The position numbers were made by a program, and so were the translations under genes. From DATCJY01 sp036562565 (GTDB lineage Bacteria; Bacteroidota; Bacteroidia; Flavobacteriales_D; Sanyastnellaceae), in NCBI GenBank assembly GCA_036562565.1, contig DATCJY010000066.1, forward strand, positions 1-64,000: 64,000 nucleotides of DNA. Direction: 5' to 3'. Under the pieces are notes generated by a model. It did not search any database and had not been told where the DNA came from. It saw only the letters and a list, made by a program, of their open reading frames with translations. Positions 32,711 through 41,345 of the stretch are shown in pieces; position 1 is the stretch's first letter, and each line of letters starts with the position of its first letter.

Positions 32711-34998
32711 TGACTTCAATTGCCACCACTTTTGTCCATTACTTGACCAAGCCCTTTTGGACGCTTTGTGTGGTGGGAATGATATTATGTGGGCACCGCC
32801 TTTGTGCGCAATTTCCAATGCCTGATTTCGGTGCTGCATTTCTGCAAGATGAAGTGTCTACCATCCGCATCTTCATGGATACGGATGCTCTGAACGAAAT
32901 GATAGAAGAGCAAGAAGATGAAATGTACTATCACGGTACTTTCATCTATCAAAGCTCTTTGCTTCATGATACGATTGAATATGTTGGCATACGCTTGCGC
33001 GGCAACACGAGTCTCAACGCAGAAAAGAAATCCTTCCGCATCTCGTTCAACGCTTTTGAGCAAGGCGCCAAATGGCAGGAGCTTGAAAAACTCAATCTCA
33101 TTGCTCAACAAAATGACCCTTCACTGCTTAGAAGTAAGCTCTGCCATGACGCTTATCGTTATTATGGTATTACCTCTTGCAGAACCTCGTATGTAAAGCT
33201 TTACATCAACGATGAATATCGCGGATTGTACTTGCATCAGGAACACATCGATGAAGAGTTTGCTAAAAAGTATTTTGACGGGCAAGGTGACGGTAACCTT
33301 TATAAATGCACGTATCCCGCGCCACTGCAATACCTTGGTTCAAATCCCGATTTGTATAAGCTGAACAGTTGGAATGGCCGCATCTACGATTTGCGTACCA
33401 ATGAATGGCGCGACAATTACAGCGATTTAGCGCAATTCATCACGGTTTTGAATAATACCCCCATCAATAATCTTGCGTGCGAATTGCCGAAAGTTTTCAA
33501 TGTTGAGAGCTATCTCAAAGTGGCCGCATTGAATGTTTTGCTGGGCAACTGGGATGGATATATCTACAACCAAAACAATTATTACCTCTATCAAGACCAA
33601 CGTACCGGTTTGATCACATACATTCCTTACGATTTAGACAATACGCTCGGAATCGATTGGGTGGATAGGAATTGGGCCCAGCGCAACATCTATAATTGGG
33701 CACAATCAGGACAACCTCGTCCGTTGTATTGGCGATTATTACAAGTGCCTGAATACCGCGAGCGTTTCTCTTTCTACATCCATGAAATGTGTCAGGATTA
33801 TTTCACTCCTGAAAATTTTTATGCACTCTCACTACAATGGCAACAGTTGATTGCATCGGCCGTTGAAAATGATCCATACTACTCGCAAGACTTCGGCTAT
33901 ACCTACAATGATTTCCTTTCAGCCATCACAACAGCTTGGGGCGGGCATGTAGATTTTGGCATTGTTCCTTATGTAACAGCAAGGCGGCAGAGTGCATTGC
34001 AACAACTGGACGATATCAGCACTCTTGCTCCGAATCCTCATTGGCTGACCAGTGAGACCATTGTGTACCGCCCCACGGACATCATTCATCTTCATAGTTT
34101 CATTGGGTCAACCAATGATTTCTCTTGTGATTTATGGATTTCATCGGATAATGCATCTTGGACAAACACCGGCAATGAATTCGCGGACAACGGTGCTGTT
34201 TGGGATGTAGCCGCTGACGGGATTTTCAGCTATTTCACGGCCAACAATCACGGAGGTGATAAGCTTTACTATAAACTCAATTGCGATGGATACGAATATC
34301 CATGCTCTCCCAAATTCATATGGACGACCAAGTCTTTGCTCGGAGTTTACATCAATGAAGTGATGTCATCCAACAGCACATCCATTACAGATGAATACGA
34401 TGAACACGAGGATTGGATTGAACTGTACAACAGCAATAGCTGGTCAATCAATCTAAATGGCAAATACCTGACCGATGATCTCCGCAACTGGAATAAGTTC
34501 CCATTGCCTCCTGTGTCCATTGGTCCCGGTGAATTCTTGATTATTTACATGGATGACCAACCCTATCAAGGACAACAACATGCGACATTCAAAGTCGGAG
34601 GAAATGATACGGATTTATACCTAATCAATGTTGAACAAGGAGTCCCTCGCATCGCTGACCATTTCAATCCTGTGATTGCCCCCACAGATGTTTCATTATC
34701 ACGCCTACCGGATGGAGGAGCTACCATTACACTGACCTCTTCCCCTACACCGGGTGCTACCAATGGTACAGTACATACCGATGAAAACAAGCTTACTGTT
34801 TGGTCAGTCTATCCCAATCCTTCAACTGAAACAATTAAATGGAATGAAGGCAGAAAGGAAGTCATCCTGTATGATTTGCATGGCCATGCCATCAAAACAT
34901 GCACCAACTGCAATGAACTCCATGTGTCGGACTTGGCCGCAGGCCAATATTACCTACGCAGCGGAGCGCATGTGCATTCCATTGTCATTACCCGTTAA
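32710..34998 (+). CDS. CotH-kinase-fold / lamin-tail T9SS surface protein
   Basis: This 762-residue secreted protein has a signal peptide (about residues 15-34). A CotH-family domain (about 35-420) follows, with RLRGNTSLNAEKKSFRISF, LNLIAQQNDPSLLRSKLCHD, GLYLHQEHIDEEF and LGNWDGYIYNQNN, and the Asp of the kinase-like site in IPYDLDNTLG. A stretch of Ig-like character comes next, then a lamin-tail domain (YINEVMSSNS ... EDWIELYNSNS). A T9SS type A C-terminal domain (VYPNPSTETI ... DLHGHAIK) ends the protein. CotH proteins of spores phosphorylate coat proteins; in Bacteroidota the secreted versions are of unknown role. It is translationally coupled to the Nudix regulator. Confidence 0.9.
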   Translation: MTSIATTFVHYLTKPFWTLCVVGMILCGHRLCAQFPMPDFGAAFLQDEVSTIRIFMDTDALNEMIEEQEDEMYYHGTFIYQSSLLHDTIEYVGIRLRGNTSLNAEKKSFRISFNAFEQGAKWQELEKLNLIAQQNDPSLLRSKLCHDAYRYYGITSCRTSYVKLYINDEYRGLYLHQEHIDEEFAKKYFDGQGDGNLYKCTYPAPLQYLGSNPDLYKLNSWNGRIYDLRTNEWRDNYSDLAQFITVLNNTPINNLACELPKVFNVESYLKVAALNVLLGNWDGYIYNQNNYYLYQDQRTGLITYIPYDLDNTLGIDWVDRNWAQRNIYNWAQSGQPRPLYWRLLQVPEYRERFSFYIHEMCQDYFTPENFYALSLQWQQLIASAVENDPYYSQDFGYTYNDFLSAITTAWGGHVDFGIVPYVTARRQSALQQLDDISTLAPNPHWLTSETIVYRPTDIIHLHSFIGSTNDFSCDLWISSDNASWTNTGNEFADNGAVWDVAADGIFSYFTANNHGGDKLYYKLNCDGYEYPCSPKFIWTTKSLLGVYINEVMSSNSTSITDEYDEHEDWIELYNSNSWSINLNGKYLTDDLRNWNKFPLPPVSIGPGEFLIIYMDDQPYQGQQHATFKVGGNDTDLYLINVEQGVPRIADHFNPVIAPTDVSLSRLPDGGATITLTSSPTPGATNGTVHTDENKLTVWSVYPNPSTETIKWNEGRKEVILYDLHGHAIKTCTNCNELHVSDLAAGQYYLRSGAHVHSIVITR

Positions 34999-35114
34999 TC
35001 GCGCAACCCTTCCGCCCCATAGAAATTAATTACCAAGCTTTTGGACAATTAGATTTTTACGTTTGAATTATTAGCCGTTTTTTTGCGCGCCCTAATTTCA
35101 CGAATAGATAGGAT

Positions 35115-36536
35115 ATGAATTTTCGCCAACACGTAGACGATAAACTATTTCACACCATCAGCGACCAAGCAGCATCTTTGGGTGTGGAGGTTTATGCCAT
35201 TGGCGGATTTGTGCGCGACATCTTACTCAAACGTCCATGTACCGACATTGACTTTGTGACCAACGGCAAAGGTATTGAGCTCGCCCAAGCATGTGCCAAG
35301 GCACTCAAAGTAAACAAAGTGGACGTCTTCAAAAACTTTGGCACCGCACACTTCAAATACAAGAACTTGGACATTGAATTTGTAGGTGCACGCAAAGAAT
35401 CCTATCGTGCGGAATCGCGCAAACCGGATGTAGAAGCCGGCACTTTGCAAGATGATCAGAACAGACGCGACTTCACCATCAACGCGATGGCTATCTCGTT
35501 GCAAAGGGATACGTTTGGCGAATTGGTTGATCCATTCAACGGATTGGCCGACCTCGAAGCCAAGATTTTGCGCACTCCGCTTGACCCCGATATTACATAT
35601 AGTGATGACCCCTTGCGCATGATGCGTGCGGTGCGTTTTGCCAATCAACTCGGATTCTTCATTGAAGAATCATCACACGCTGCCATCAAGCGCAATGCAC
35701 ATCGCCTGGATATTGTATCGCAAGAACGCATTACAACAGAACTTAATAAAATCATGCTTTGCACGAAGCCCTCGATTGGCTTCAAACTCCTGTTCAATAC
35801 GGGCTTGCTGCACCGATTTTTTATGGAGGTGGTGAAATTGCACGGAGTTGAAAAACGTAATGGCTGGGCGCACAAGGACAATTTTTACCACACATTACAA
35901 GTATTGGACAATGTTGCAGAAATGAGCGACAACCTTTGGTTGCGCTGGGCTGCTTTGCTCCACGACATTGCCAAGCCTAACACCAAACGTTTTGAAGAAG
36001 GCAGCGGGTGGACATTTCACGGGCATGAAGATGTGGGGGCACGCATGGTACCCAAAATTTTCAATCGACTGAAACTGCCATTGGATCACCAGATGAAGTA
36101 TGTACAAAAACTCGTACAACTTCACCTGCGCCCAATATCCCTCACAAAAGAAGAAATCACGGATTCCGCCATTCGCAGACTGCTCTTCGAAGCAGGTGAT
36201 GATATCGATGATTTGATGACCTTGTGCAAAGCGGACATCACCTCTAAGAATGAAGCAAAAGTGCAGCGCTACTTAGCGAACTATGAATTGCTCAAAGTGA
36301 AATTGGTGGAAGTGGAAACCAAGGACCACATCCGCAATTTCCAACCACCTATCAGTGGTGAGCTCATCATGAAGACTTTCGGTCTTCCGCCAAGTCAGAA
36401 TGTTGGTGTGATCAAGAACGCCATCAAAGATGCCATTCTAGATGGCGCCATTCACAACGACTATGATGAGGCTTATGCATACATGCTTGAGCAAGGCAAG
36501 AAGCTTGGTTTGGAGCCGGTGAAGCAGTCTTCTTAA
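35115..36536 (+). CDS. cca: CCA tRNA nucleotidyltransferase with HD domain
   Basis: This 473-residue protein adds or repairs the 3' CCA of tRNAs. The class II head domain is marked by YAIGGFVRDILLKRPCTDIDF (G-G-x-V-R-D and the metal DxD), followed by FVGARKESYR and NRRDFTINAMA. The neck carries DPLRMMRAVRFANQLGF. The C-terminal half has an HD phosphohydrolase domain (LLHDIAKPNTK) seen in many bacterial CCA enzymes. A TACGTTTG box lies at 35058-35065 with a TTG 14 nt upstream, a slightly short promoter spacing. Note that this species encodes CCA in its initiator tRNA, so the enzyme may mainly repair that tRNA. Some Bacteroidota have split A- and C-adding enzymes; this one looks whole. Confidence 0.92.
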   Translation: MNFRQHVDDKLFHTISDQAASLGVEVYAIGGFVRDILLKRPCTDIDFVTNGKGIELAQACAKALKVNKVDVFKNFGTAHFKYKNLDIEFVGARKESYRAESRKPDVEAGTLQDDQNRRDFTINAMAISLQRDTFGELVDPFNGLADLEAKILRTPLDPDITYSDDPLRMMRAVRFANQLGFFIEESSHAAIKRNAHRLDIVSQERITTELNKIMLCTKPSIGFKLLFNTGLLHRFFMEVVKLHGVEKRNGWAHKDNFYHTLQVLDNVAEMSDNLWLRWAALLHDIAKPNTKRFEEGSGWTFHGHEDVGARMVPKIFNRLKLPLDHQMKYVQKLVQLHLRPISLTKEEITDSAIRRLLFEAGDDIDDLMTLCKADITSKNEAKVQRYLANYELLKVKLVEVETKDHIRNFQPPISGELIMKTFGLPPSQNVGVIKNAIKDAILDGAIHNDYDEAYAYMLEQGKKLGLEPVKQSS

Positions 36537-36543
36537 ACATCAT

Positions 36544-37068
36544 TTACCAACTACTTCCTAGCTCCGTCATCCACATGCCCTTCATCTTGAGTGCTTGCTC
36601 AAGTATATCGCGCACGCATCCTTCGCCACCATTGAATGGCGATATGTAATGTGCCAAGGCTTTGATTTCCGGCACTGCATCAGCCGGACAAGTGGCCAAG
36701 CCAACTTTCTGCATCACTGCATAATCAGGAATATCATCTCCCATGTAACAGATATCTTCAGGAGCAATGTTGTTCTCCTTGATGAATTGATTGAATACTT
36801 CCAGCTTGGTACCTGCACCCAAATAGATGTCTTTTACTCCCAGCCCTTCAAAGCGCTTGCGAGTAGCTTCACCCTTGCCACCGCTGAGTATCACGATGCG
36901 CAGCCCCATTTTCACTGCGAGTTGCACTGTATAGCCATCACGCACATTGGCGGTGCGCAAAGGTTCGCCATTGGCAGACAAGTAAATGATATTATTGGTA
37001 AATACCCCATCCACATCAAAAATGAAGGTATGGATGTCTTTCAGTTTTGCTTTAAAATTTTTCTCCAT
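36544..37068 (-). CDS. kdsC: 3-deoxy-D-manno-octulosonate 8-phosphate phosphatase
   Basis: This 174-residue HAD-IIIA phosphatase releases KDO for lipopolysaccharide core synthesis. The HAD motifs are IFDVDGVFTN (two Asp), VILSGGKGEATRKRFEGLG, and motif IV CYMGDDIPDYAVM. The tetrameric KdsC subgroup is marked by the G-E-A-T-R-K segment and VREILEQALK near the end (here VRDILEQALK). Its start overlaps the stop of the upstream DUF2520 gene by 17 nt, so the two are coupled. lpxK is elsewhere (45005), as usual for dispersed LPS genes. Confidence 0.93.
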   Translation of the reverse strand: MEKNFKAKLKDIHTFIFDVDGVFTNNIIYLSANGEPLRTANVRDGYTVQLAVKMGLRIVILSGGKGEATRKRFEGLGVKDIYLGAGTKLEVFNQFIKENNIAPEDICYMGDDIPDYAVMQKVGLATCPADAVPEIKALAHYISPFNGGEGCVRDILEQALKMKGMWMTELGSSW

Positions 37069-37819
37069 AAAAGCGCTTGTAGATGAACTCAGAAAGCAAG
37101 CGATATACCTCTGCTTGCTGCGGCTGATCGGCTAATTGTTGTAAATGATTTTGAATGGTGGATCGGTCGTTGCGCACAGCCGGACCGGTTTGCAGTTTAG
37201 ATGCCGGTTGTTTCTTTAAATTGTTCCAATGGCCTTCCATCAAGGGTAACAACAAGTCGCTAGGAAGGTTGTTGTCTCCTAAAATATCCTCGGCTATCGT
37301 GTACAACGCATTGGTAAAATTGTTTGCAAACACAGCAGCCACATGGGCTTTCCTGCGTTGCTCGGATGTTGCAACCATCACTCTGCCGGAGATGTTTTGC
37401 ATCATCACCATTAAAGTGGTTTGCAGTTCAAGCACAGATGCTTCAATGAGAAAAGGAACGCGGTTGTATTCCACTTCATTGCCTTTAATCATGGATTGGA
37501 TGGGCCAAATCACTCCGCGCTTGGATTGTGGAATCACATCCATATCACTGCCACCGGAGGTATGTATCACGAAGAATTCTTTACCAATTGCAGAGGCAAC
37601 CTCAGCAATGGAGCGGTCACTTACGGCCACCAAAATGAAATCATTATCACTGCTGAAGCGGGATGCATCATTTAAGTATTCGGCTCCGTGCTCATCGGCC
37701 AATGCCATGCCGGCCTCTTCATTGCGTGCATAAACTTGCAGCAGGTCATGTCCACCCTTGATGAACATGTTGGCAAAATGCCAAGCTACATTTCCTGAAC
37801 CTGCAATGCTGAATTTCAT
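37052..37819 (-). CDS. Rossmann-like/DUF2520 domain protein
   Basis: This 255-residue protein has an N-terminal NAD(P)-binding fold (MKFSIAGSGNVAWHFANMF with G-x-G-x-x-A) and a C-terminal helical DUF2520 domain (NISGRVMVATSEQRRKAHVAAVFANNF type, split here). It resembles pyrroline-5-carboxylate or 3-hydroxyisobutyrate dehydrogenases in layout, but the substrate is unknown. The Rossmann loop has the consensus GSGNVA. In this phylum it is regularly next to kdsC, with which it overlaps by 17 nt, which hints at a link with sugar-acid or envelope metabolism. I cannot name the reaction. Confidence 0.85.
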   Translation of the reverse strand: MKFSIAGSGNVAWHFANMFIKGGHDLLQVYARNEEAGMALADEHGAEYLNDASRFSSDNDFILVAVSDRSIAEVASAIGKEFFVIHTSGGSDMDVIPQSKRGVIWPIQSMIKGNEVEYNRVPFLIEASVLELQTTLMVMMQNISGRVMVATSEQRRKAHVAAVFANNFTNALYTIAEDILGDNNLPSDLLLPLMEGHWNNLKKQPASKLQTGPAVRNDRSTIQNHLQQLADQPQQAEVYRLLSEFIYKRFYGEKF

Positions 37820-37873
37820 GGGCGCAATTTCGGTAGGATTTACCGAAGAATTGGCATGATATCATAAACAGAA

Positions 37874-38494
37874 TCAATTCTTACGAAACACCTCCAGCAC
37901 ATCCATTACTGAAGCGTATGTATTGTCCATCACTATTTTCAAGTTTTCAGGGTGAATCCAACGCGCATCAGTGATGCCCTCAATGGTCTGTGGACGCGGG
38001 GTTATAGAGCCGTGGTACTTCATCCTGTACCATACAGTTTCTTTGAGCATTGGTGTGCCATCTTGCACATAAGTGTGCCATGTAGAAAGTAAGCGTTCGT
38101 TCAAGTCCAGATTGGTAATGGAACATTCTTCTTCCACTTCGCGCAAAGCTGCTTCATCGAGGTTCTCGCCCACTTCAACTTTGCCTTTGGGTAAATCCCA
38201 TTTATCCAACCGATAGATGAAAAGCAGCTCGCCTTTATCGTTTTCCACCAATCCTCCCGCAGCTTGGACAAATGTGAATTGCTCCTGAAAAGCCTTCCAT
38301 GATGCATCTACATCTTCGCAAATCACACGAACGTGTGATGCCCCCTTGGACAACGCATTCTCTATCAACATCACATCGTGTTTTCCTTTGGAGTAGACCA
38401 CTTCAAATCCTTTATTGACAGGAGCTTCGCCCGGAACTCGTTGTGAAAAAAACACAGGGCGGTTGGCGAAATAAACTTTATATTTTTGGACCAT
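37874..38494 (-). CDS. NUDIX hydrolase
   Basis: This 206-residue protein starts MVQKYKVYFANRPVFF. Residues 60-190 form a Nudix domain with a good Nudix box: GKVEVGENLDEAALREVEEE (G-x5-E-x7-R-E-x-x-E-E). The substrate, some nucleoside diphosphate linked to another group, cannot be called. The longer open frame to 38605 is rejected because it runs antisense through the start of pyrE. The chosen ATG (38494-38492 on the minus strand) shares the CATG with the pyrE start (38493), an unusual arrangement. Its promoter would have to lie inside pyrE. Confidence 0.85.
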   Translation of the reverse strand: MVQKYKVYFANRPVFFSQRVPGEAPVNKGFEVVYSKGKHDVMLIENALSKGASHVRVICEDVDASWKAFQEQFTFVQAAGGLVENDKGELLFIYRLDKWDLPKGKVEVGENLDEAALREVEEECSITNLDLNERLLSTWHTYVQDGTPMLKETVWYRMKYHGSITPRPQTIEGITDARWIHPENLKIVMDNTYASVMDVLEVFRKN

Positions 38495-39149
38495 GAACGA
38501 TGAACAAAGTGCGCTAAAAGTAGCGGAATTTCTGCTAAAGATAAAAGCCGTTGAGCTAAGCCCTTCTGCTCCATTCACCTGGGCTTCCGGAATGAAATCC
38601 CCCATTTACTGTGATAACAGAAAAACACTCTCCTATCCGGAGATTCGCGATTTCTTGCGCGACCGCTTTGCAGCGATTGTCACCGAGAAATATGGCAAAC
38701 CGGATGTGATTGCTGGTGTGGCTACTGGTGGTATTGCACTGGGCGCTCTTGTGGCACAACAACTCAACCTTCCATTTATCTACGTGAGAAGCGAAGCCAA
38801 GAAACACGGCTTGGGCAATCAGGTAGAAGGTGTTTTGGAAAAAGGTCAAAAAGTAGTAGTGATTGAAGATTTGGTATCCACCGGTAAGAGCAGCCTCAAT
38901 GCCGTTGCTGCATTGCGCGAAGCCGGTGCTGAAGTGTTGGGAATGGTTGCCATCTTCACTTACAATTTCCAAAAAGCAGCCGATAACTTCCTTAATGCTC
39001 AATGCGAATTGAAGACCCTCACCGATTATGACTCGCTGCTCTCACAAGCTTTACAATCTAAATACATTGATGACATTCAGCTAAATTCGCTACGCGCTTG
39101 GAAAAGCGATCCTGAGAAATGGAGTGAATCGTTTGCTGTGAACGGTTGA
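38493..39149 (+). CDS. pyrE: Orotate phosphoribosyltransferase
   Basis: This 218-residue enzyme joins orotate to PRPP to make OMP in pyrimidine synthesis. The start is MNDEQSALKVAEFLLKIKAV; FTWASGMKSPIYCDNRKTLS and the PRPP loop VVVIEDLVSTGKSSLNAV follow, with VIAGVATGGIALGALVAQ and the catalytic flexible loop RSEAKKHGLGNQVEG. The size fits. Its ATG overlaps that of the minus-strand NUDIX gene. TATTTTTG at 38481-38488 is a good -7 box and would start transcription very near the ATG, so the mRNA may be leaderless. The downstream SRPBCC gene begins 44 nt later. Confidence 0.95.
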   Translation: MNDEQSALKVAEFLLKIKAVELSPSAPFTWASGMKSPIYCDNRKTLSYPEIRDFLRDRFAAIVTEKYGKPDVIAGVATGGIALGALVAQQLNLPFIYVRSEAKKHGLGNQVEGVLEKGQKVVVIEDLVSTGKSSLNAVAALREAGAEVLGMVAIFTYNFQKAADNFLNAQCELKTLTDYDSLLSQALQSKYIDDIQLNSLRAWKSDPEKWSESFAVNG

Positions 39150-39193
39150 TACCTCTAAAAACAATTACTTAAGAAAAAAATAATTATCTGAAC

Positions 39194-39601
39194 ATGACAA
39201 AAATCGAAAGCAAAAAGGTAACCGTACCGGCATCTGCAGCTGATGTATTCAATTTCCTCTCCAATACCAACAACATTGAGCGCTTACTACCGACTGACAA
39301 AATCTCCAACTGGACCAGCGATGGCAAAGCTTGCTCTTTCAAAGTTCAGAACGCTTATCAAATTGGTCTTGAACTCACCGAGAATACTCCTAATACTAAT
39401 GTGCGCTATAAAAGCACTGCAGGAACTCCTTTTCCATTCCAACTCAATGTGACACTCAATGAAGTGGATGGCAAGACAGAAGCACAACTGCTTTGTGAAG
39501 CCGAAATCAATATGTTCCTTGAGATGATGGTAAAAGGGCCACTTAAGAACCTATTCGATTACATGGCTGACAAGCTGACCACTCAGTTTGTGACCGCATA
39601 A
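39194..39601 (+). CDS. SRPBCC / START-fold protein
   Basis: This 135-residue cytoplasmic protein has the helix-grip fold of the SRPBCC superfamily. It starts MTKIESKKVTVPASAADVFN, where the first strand and the helix that closes the hydrophobic cavity are visible, then FNFLSNTNNIERLLPTDKIS, and ends with a long C-terminal helix (MVKGPLKNLFDYMADKLTTQF). Such proteins bind lipids or aromatic ligands or act as coenzyme-Q-like carriers. It lies 44 nt downstream of pyrE and may be cotranscribed with it. Its end overlaps the stop of the convergent M61 peptidase by 19 nt. Ligand unknown. Confidence 0.82.
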   Translation: MTKIESKKVTVPASAADVFNFLSNTNNIERLLPTDKISNWTSDGKACSFKVQNAYQIGLELTENTPNTNVRYKSTAGTPFPFQLNVTLNEVDGKTEAQLLCEAEINMFLEMMVKGPLKNLFDYMADKLTTQFVTA

Positions 39602-41316
39602 CGCGATTTCCATTTTGTATAAAGTTCAATCTGCGCTTTAGAGGCTGCGTCATTCCTACGCACTTTATAGCGCAGATTGTATTTTGTACCATCGGCAAAT
39701 ATTTGTCGTTTGCGAATCACTCCTTTCGATAGCACCGTGAATTCAGCTGAACCTTCTGCAGCTCGCAACAGCTGATTAAAGTTGTGGGAGATACTTACCC
39801 TGTTCACTGAGAGAATCTCATCTCCTACCCAAAGTTTGGCCATATCTGCTGGCGAACCTTCCGCTACAGAGCGAACAACTACTTTGCCTTGGCTTTCATC
39901 AACCACTAAACCGAAATGTGTCGCAGCACAATCATTTAACTCTTTCTCCACCATTTCAAGTCCCACGGTATTCAATGCCTCTTTGAGGAAGGGGATATAA
40001 TCATCGGTTCCGAAAACCAATGATGAAAAGATGTGCTCAAACGACTGACCACTGATTTGCTCCAGAGCAAGTCGATAATCTTGCGAGGTATATCCTTTAT
40101 TGGTTTTACCGAAGTCTTCATACATCTTGCGCATAACATCATCTAATGACTGCTTGCCACCGGTGGCATTCAAAATCATCAAATCACAGATGAGCGCTAC
40201 AAGACAACCTTCATTATAAATAGAAACCTTGCGCCATGGAATGCCCTGTACATACCCATCCAGCCAGGTTTCAAAACTGCTCTCCGCGACAGACAAATTG
40301 AAGCGACCAGGATTAGAGACATGGACATTGATGGTATCGGTAAGAACATTCAGCCATTCCGCATCACTAAATGAACCTGAACGCCATAGCAAATAGTCGC
40401 CATAATAAGTGGTCACACCTTCGGCCACATACCCCAGTTCCGAATAATTCTCACGAGAGAAATCGTACGGCATCATCTCCTTCGGGCGAATGTTCTTCAC
40501 ATTCCAAGTATGAAACAGCTCGTGACAACTGATAGCAAGCAAGTCTTTGAAACCCTCGTCAGATGCGAAATCCGTAGCAGGTCCCATTGTGATGACTGTG
40601 GAGTTGCAATGCTCAACACCGTGTCGCAAACGGTAGGGGACAAACTGAAACAGGAAGTGATATTCCTTGCATGGAATATCACCAAAGATGTTGAGCTGTT
40701 CTTCAGTGAATGCCGCAAACTCACGAATAAGACGGTCTTCATCGATAGTGACATCACCTTGTATCCAGATATGATATATCACGTTGTTCATACCGTAATA
40801 CAAGTGTTGGAGTGATGCGCTGGCTATAAGTGGAGAGTCAGCCAGTTGGTCAAAGCTATCTGCCAACAAAGTGTGTTCCGATTCTTTGGTAAGACCGGTA
40901 GCTATCTGATAGCGCTCCGGCAAATAGAACTGCAAACGATACGGAGCGGAGGCATTTTCCACATCATAGAAGAAACAATTGACAGGATTGATGTAAAGTT
41001 GTTCTTCATCGAGATAAGTAGAGCCTGCGTTGAGCTCTGCCGCATAATATTGGTAACGTATGTTCACCACTTCCAATCCAAGGCAATCCACTTCCCACAA
41101 GTCTTTCGATTTTTTCTTAAAGGACAACACATTACCATACTCATCCAAGGCATGCCACATGCGAATATTCTTCGCAAAGTTGCCAAGCTCATAGCGCCCG
41201 GGACGCCATGCCGGTAATTGCAATTGCAACACACTTTTTCCTTTCACTGGAAACTTGGCTTCGAACGATATAAAATGACGATGCGGATGACTATAAAAAA
41301 TGCGGTAATCAATCAT
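39583..41316 (-). CDS. M61 family metallopeptidase with PDZ domain
   Basis: This 577-residue peptidase has an N-terminal beta domain, a gluzincin catalytic domain and a C-terminal PDZ-like domain. The zinc site HELFH is seen in AISCHELFHTWNVKNIRP, and the third ligand Glu is in YVAEGVTTYYGDYL. The PDZ segment SVAEGSPADMAKLWVGDEI is close to the end. M61 peptidases (glycyl aminopeptidase family) cleave small N-terminal residues. There is no clear signal peptide, so it may be cytoplasmic. It overlaps the SRPBCC gene at the 3' end and follows the PafA-type phosphatase gene on the minus strand (29 nt apart). Confidence 0.92.
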   Translation of the reverse strand: MIDYRIFYSHPHRHFISFEAKFPVKGKSVLQLQLPAWRPGRYELGNFAKNIRMWHALDEYGNVLSFKKKSKDLWEVDCLGLEVVNIRYQYYAAELNAGSTYLDEEQLYINPVNCFFYDVENASAPYRLQFYLPERYQIATGLTKESEHTLLADSFDQLADSPLIASASLQHLYYGMNNVIYHIWIQGDVTIDEDRLIREFAAFTEEQLNIFGDIPCKEYHFLFQFVPYRLRHGVEHCNSTVITMGPATDFASDEGFKDLLAISCHELFHTWNVKNIRPKEMMPYDFSRENYSELGYVAEGVTTYYGDYLLWRSGSFSDAEWLNVLTDTINVHVSNPGRFNLSVAESSFETWLDGYVQGIPWRKVSIYNEGCLVALICDLMILNATGGKQSLDDVMRKMYEDFGKTNKGYTSQDYRLALEQISGQSFEHIFSSLVFGTDDYIPFLKEALNTVGLEMVEKELNDCAATHFGLVVDESQGKVVVRSVAEGSPADMAKLWVGDEILSVNRVSISHNFNQLLRAAEGSAEFTVLSKGVIRKRQIFADGTKYNLRYKVRRNDAASKAQIELYTKWKSRYAVTN

Positions 41317-41345
41317 GTCTCAAAATTTCCTTTAATTCCTTGCTC

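Noticed and set aside
32710..34998. CotH gene as a spore-coat protein
   Set aside because: There is no other sign of sporulation, and the T9SS domain fixes it as a surface protein of a Gram-negative.
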